Part shown: positions 42,739-43,521 of the stretch, piece by piece
Numbering within the stretch: the stretch's first letter is position 1
Layout: each line of letters opens with the position of its first letter
Assembly: GCA_007125845.1 (NCBI GenBank)
Contig: SLCK01000142.1
Span: forward strand, 1 to 43,521
Length of the DNA stretch: 43,521 bases
Reading direction: 5' to 3'
Source: Gemmatimonadota bacterium
GTDB lineage: Bacteria > Gemmatimonadota > Gemmatimonadetes > Longimicrobiales > Gaopeijiaceae
Program-made: the position numbers and the translations under genes
The notes under the pieces: model-generated
The model's database searches: none
What the model was told of the DNA's origin: nothing
What the model saw: only the letters and a program-made list of their open reading frames with translations

Positions 42739-42763
42739 CACCCTCCGGGCCGAAGTTTACACT
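42735..42763 (+). promoter_or_regulatory. Promoter of the tRNA-tuf operon
   Basis: A perfect TTGACA (42735-42740), a 17-bp spacer and TACACT (42758-42763), one of the closest sigma70 matches in the window. The cysS stop codon TGA lies within the -35 element. Transcription would begin near 42770, about 10 nt before the first tRNA, as expected for a strong stable-RNA promoter. Confidence 0.75.
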
Positions 42764-42779
42764 ACAAAGCTCTATACTT

Positions 42780-42852
42780 GCTGACGTAGCTCAACTGGTA
42801 GAGCAGCCGCCTTGTAAGCGGCAGGTTGGGGGTTCGAGTCCCTTCGTCAGCT
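42780..42852 (+). tRNA. tRNA-Thr (TGT)
   Basis: A 73-nt cloverleaf: acceptor GCTGACG / CGTCAGC, D-arm GCTC / GAGC, anticodon loop CTTGTAA (anticodon TGT, threonine), T-loop TTCGAGT. Discriminator is T and CCA is not encoded. First of four tRNAs before tuf. Confidence 0.95.
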
Positions 42853-42913
42853 CCTTCGCCGTGCGCCAACCACGACCACGACTGTGGGGGACCGTGCGGC
42901 GAAACGCGTGTGA

Positions 42914-42996
42914 GGTGGGGTACCGAAGCGGTCAACCGGGGCAGACTGTAAATCTGCTGGCTTATGCCTTCGTAGGTTCGAATCCTACCCCCACCA
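42914..42996 (+). tRNA. tRNA-Tyr (GTA)
   Basis: An 83-nt class II tRNA: acceptor GGTGGGG / CCCCACC, anticodon loop centred on GTA (ACTGTAAAT context, tyrosine), a long variable arm (GGCTTATGCCTTC region) and T-loop TTCGAAT. Discriminator is A; CCA is not encoded. Confidence 0.95.
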
Positions 42997-43072
42997 TGAC
43001 GGCGGCGGCGACCCCGACGCCTCGGAATGTCGGTTGGGAAAGGGCCGCGAGTCGAGAGGCTCTGGCGGCCAT

Positions 43073-43146
43073 GCGGGAGTAGCTCAGTTGGCTAGAGCGT
43101 CAGCCTTCCAAGCTGAGGGTCGCGGGTTCGAGTCCCGTCTCCCGCT
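43073..43146 (+). tRNA. tRNA-Gly (TCC)
   Basis: A 74-nt cloverleaf: acceptor GCGGGAG / CTCCCGC, anticodon loop CTTCCAA (anticodon TCC, glycine), T-stem GCGGG / CCCGT with loop TTCGAGT. Discriminator is T; CCA is not encoded. Confidence 0.95.
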
Positions 43147-43187
43147 CTCCGATACCGGATCCTCGTCGAGGAACGGTGCCGGGCGAG

Positions 43188-43259
43188 GCTCCGGTAGCTC
43201 AGTGGTAGAGCGCTTCCTTGGTAAGGAAGAGGTCGAGGGTTCAATTCCCTCCCGGAGCT
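43188..43259 (+). tRNA. tRNA-Thr (GGT)
   Basis: A 72-nt cloverleaf: acceptor GCTCCGG / CCGGAGC, anticodon loop TTGGTAA (anticodon GGT, threonine), T-stem GAGGG / CCCTC with loop TTCAATT. Discriminator is T; CCA is not encoded. It is the last tRNA before tuf and complements the TGT-anticodon isoacceptor at the start of the cluster. Confidence 0.95.

Positions 43260-43521
<262 letters not shown>

Overview
The window is high-GC bacterial chromosome with dense, mostly housekeeping gene content. Gram-negative traits are visible: a lipoprotein, a predicted outer-membrane beta-barrel protein and an ArnT-like glycosyltransferase. Gene content (class II ribonucleotide reductase, pyruvoyl arginine decarboxylase beside an agmatinase, fused E1 alpha/beta dehydrogenase, a four-cysteine YggX relative) fits Gemmatimonadota or a near relative. 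That placement is inference from protein style, not a measured affiliation. I see no insertion sequence, prophage, CRISPR array or rRNA gene.

Layout. 1-5.2 kb (minus): fused E1 2-oxoacid dehydrogenase, a DUF255/YyaL thioredoxin-like protein and two small coupled unknowns. 5.4-8.0 kb (plus): small unknown, GspG-like protein, DedA protein, dephospho-CoA kinase, PHP phosphoesterase. 8.0-13.9 kb (plus): apparent operon of a DHH phosphoesterase, an unknown, a Fur regulator, pyruvoyl arginine decarboxylase, agmatinase, cardiolipin synthase-like protein and CcdA; the two polyamine enzymes together give arginine to agmatine to putrescine. 13.9-18 kb: an ABC exporter and a glycine-zipper lipoprotein, divergent, then an M20 amidohydrolase. 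18.1-21.9 kb: murQ-anmK (muropeptide recycling) coupled to a glycosyltransferase. 21.9-25.6 kb: a membrane unknown and a 1004-residue protease/propeller/barrel protein. 25.6-29.9 kb: nrdJ with an elaborate control region, then rocD with a structured leader. 29.9-32.4 kb: YggX-like, DksA/TraR-like, an unknown, RNase D. 32.7-36.3 kb: pyk, MBL hydrolase, pgi. 36.5-41.2 kb: YtxH protein, a YihY/L,D-transpeptidase fusion, smpB, pyrD, pyrF and a secreted NTF2-like protein. 41.3 kb to the end: cysS, then tRNA-Thr, Tyr, Gly, Thr and tuf, the same order as the thrU-tyrU-glyT-thrT-tufB operon of Escherichia coli.

Regulation visible in sequence. A sigma70-like promoter of the form TTGAC(A/C)-N17-TA(N3)T can be read upstream of nrdJ, the tRNA-tuf operon and the DHH phosphoesterase gene. 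At nrdJ it carries two NrdR-like boxes 31 bp apart, followed in the 5' leader by four DnaA-box-like nonamers spaced 42, 21 and 11 bp, that is, by whole helical turns. Eleven gene junctions are 4-nt NTGA stop/start overlaps; one uses CTG, which explains why the YihY/L,D-transpeptidase gene has no ordinary start codon.

The most interesting items are the nrdJ control region, the YihY/L,D-transpeptidase fusion with its CTG start and possible internal start, the rocD leader, and the metalloprotease/propeller/barrel protein. No single novel defence or mobile system is evident.
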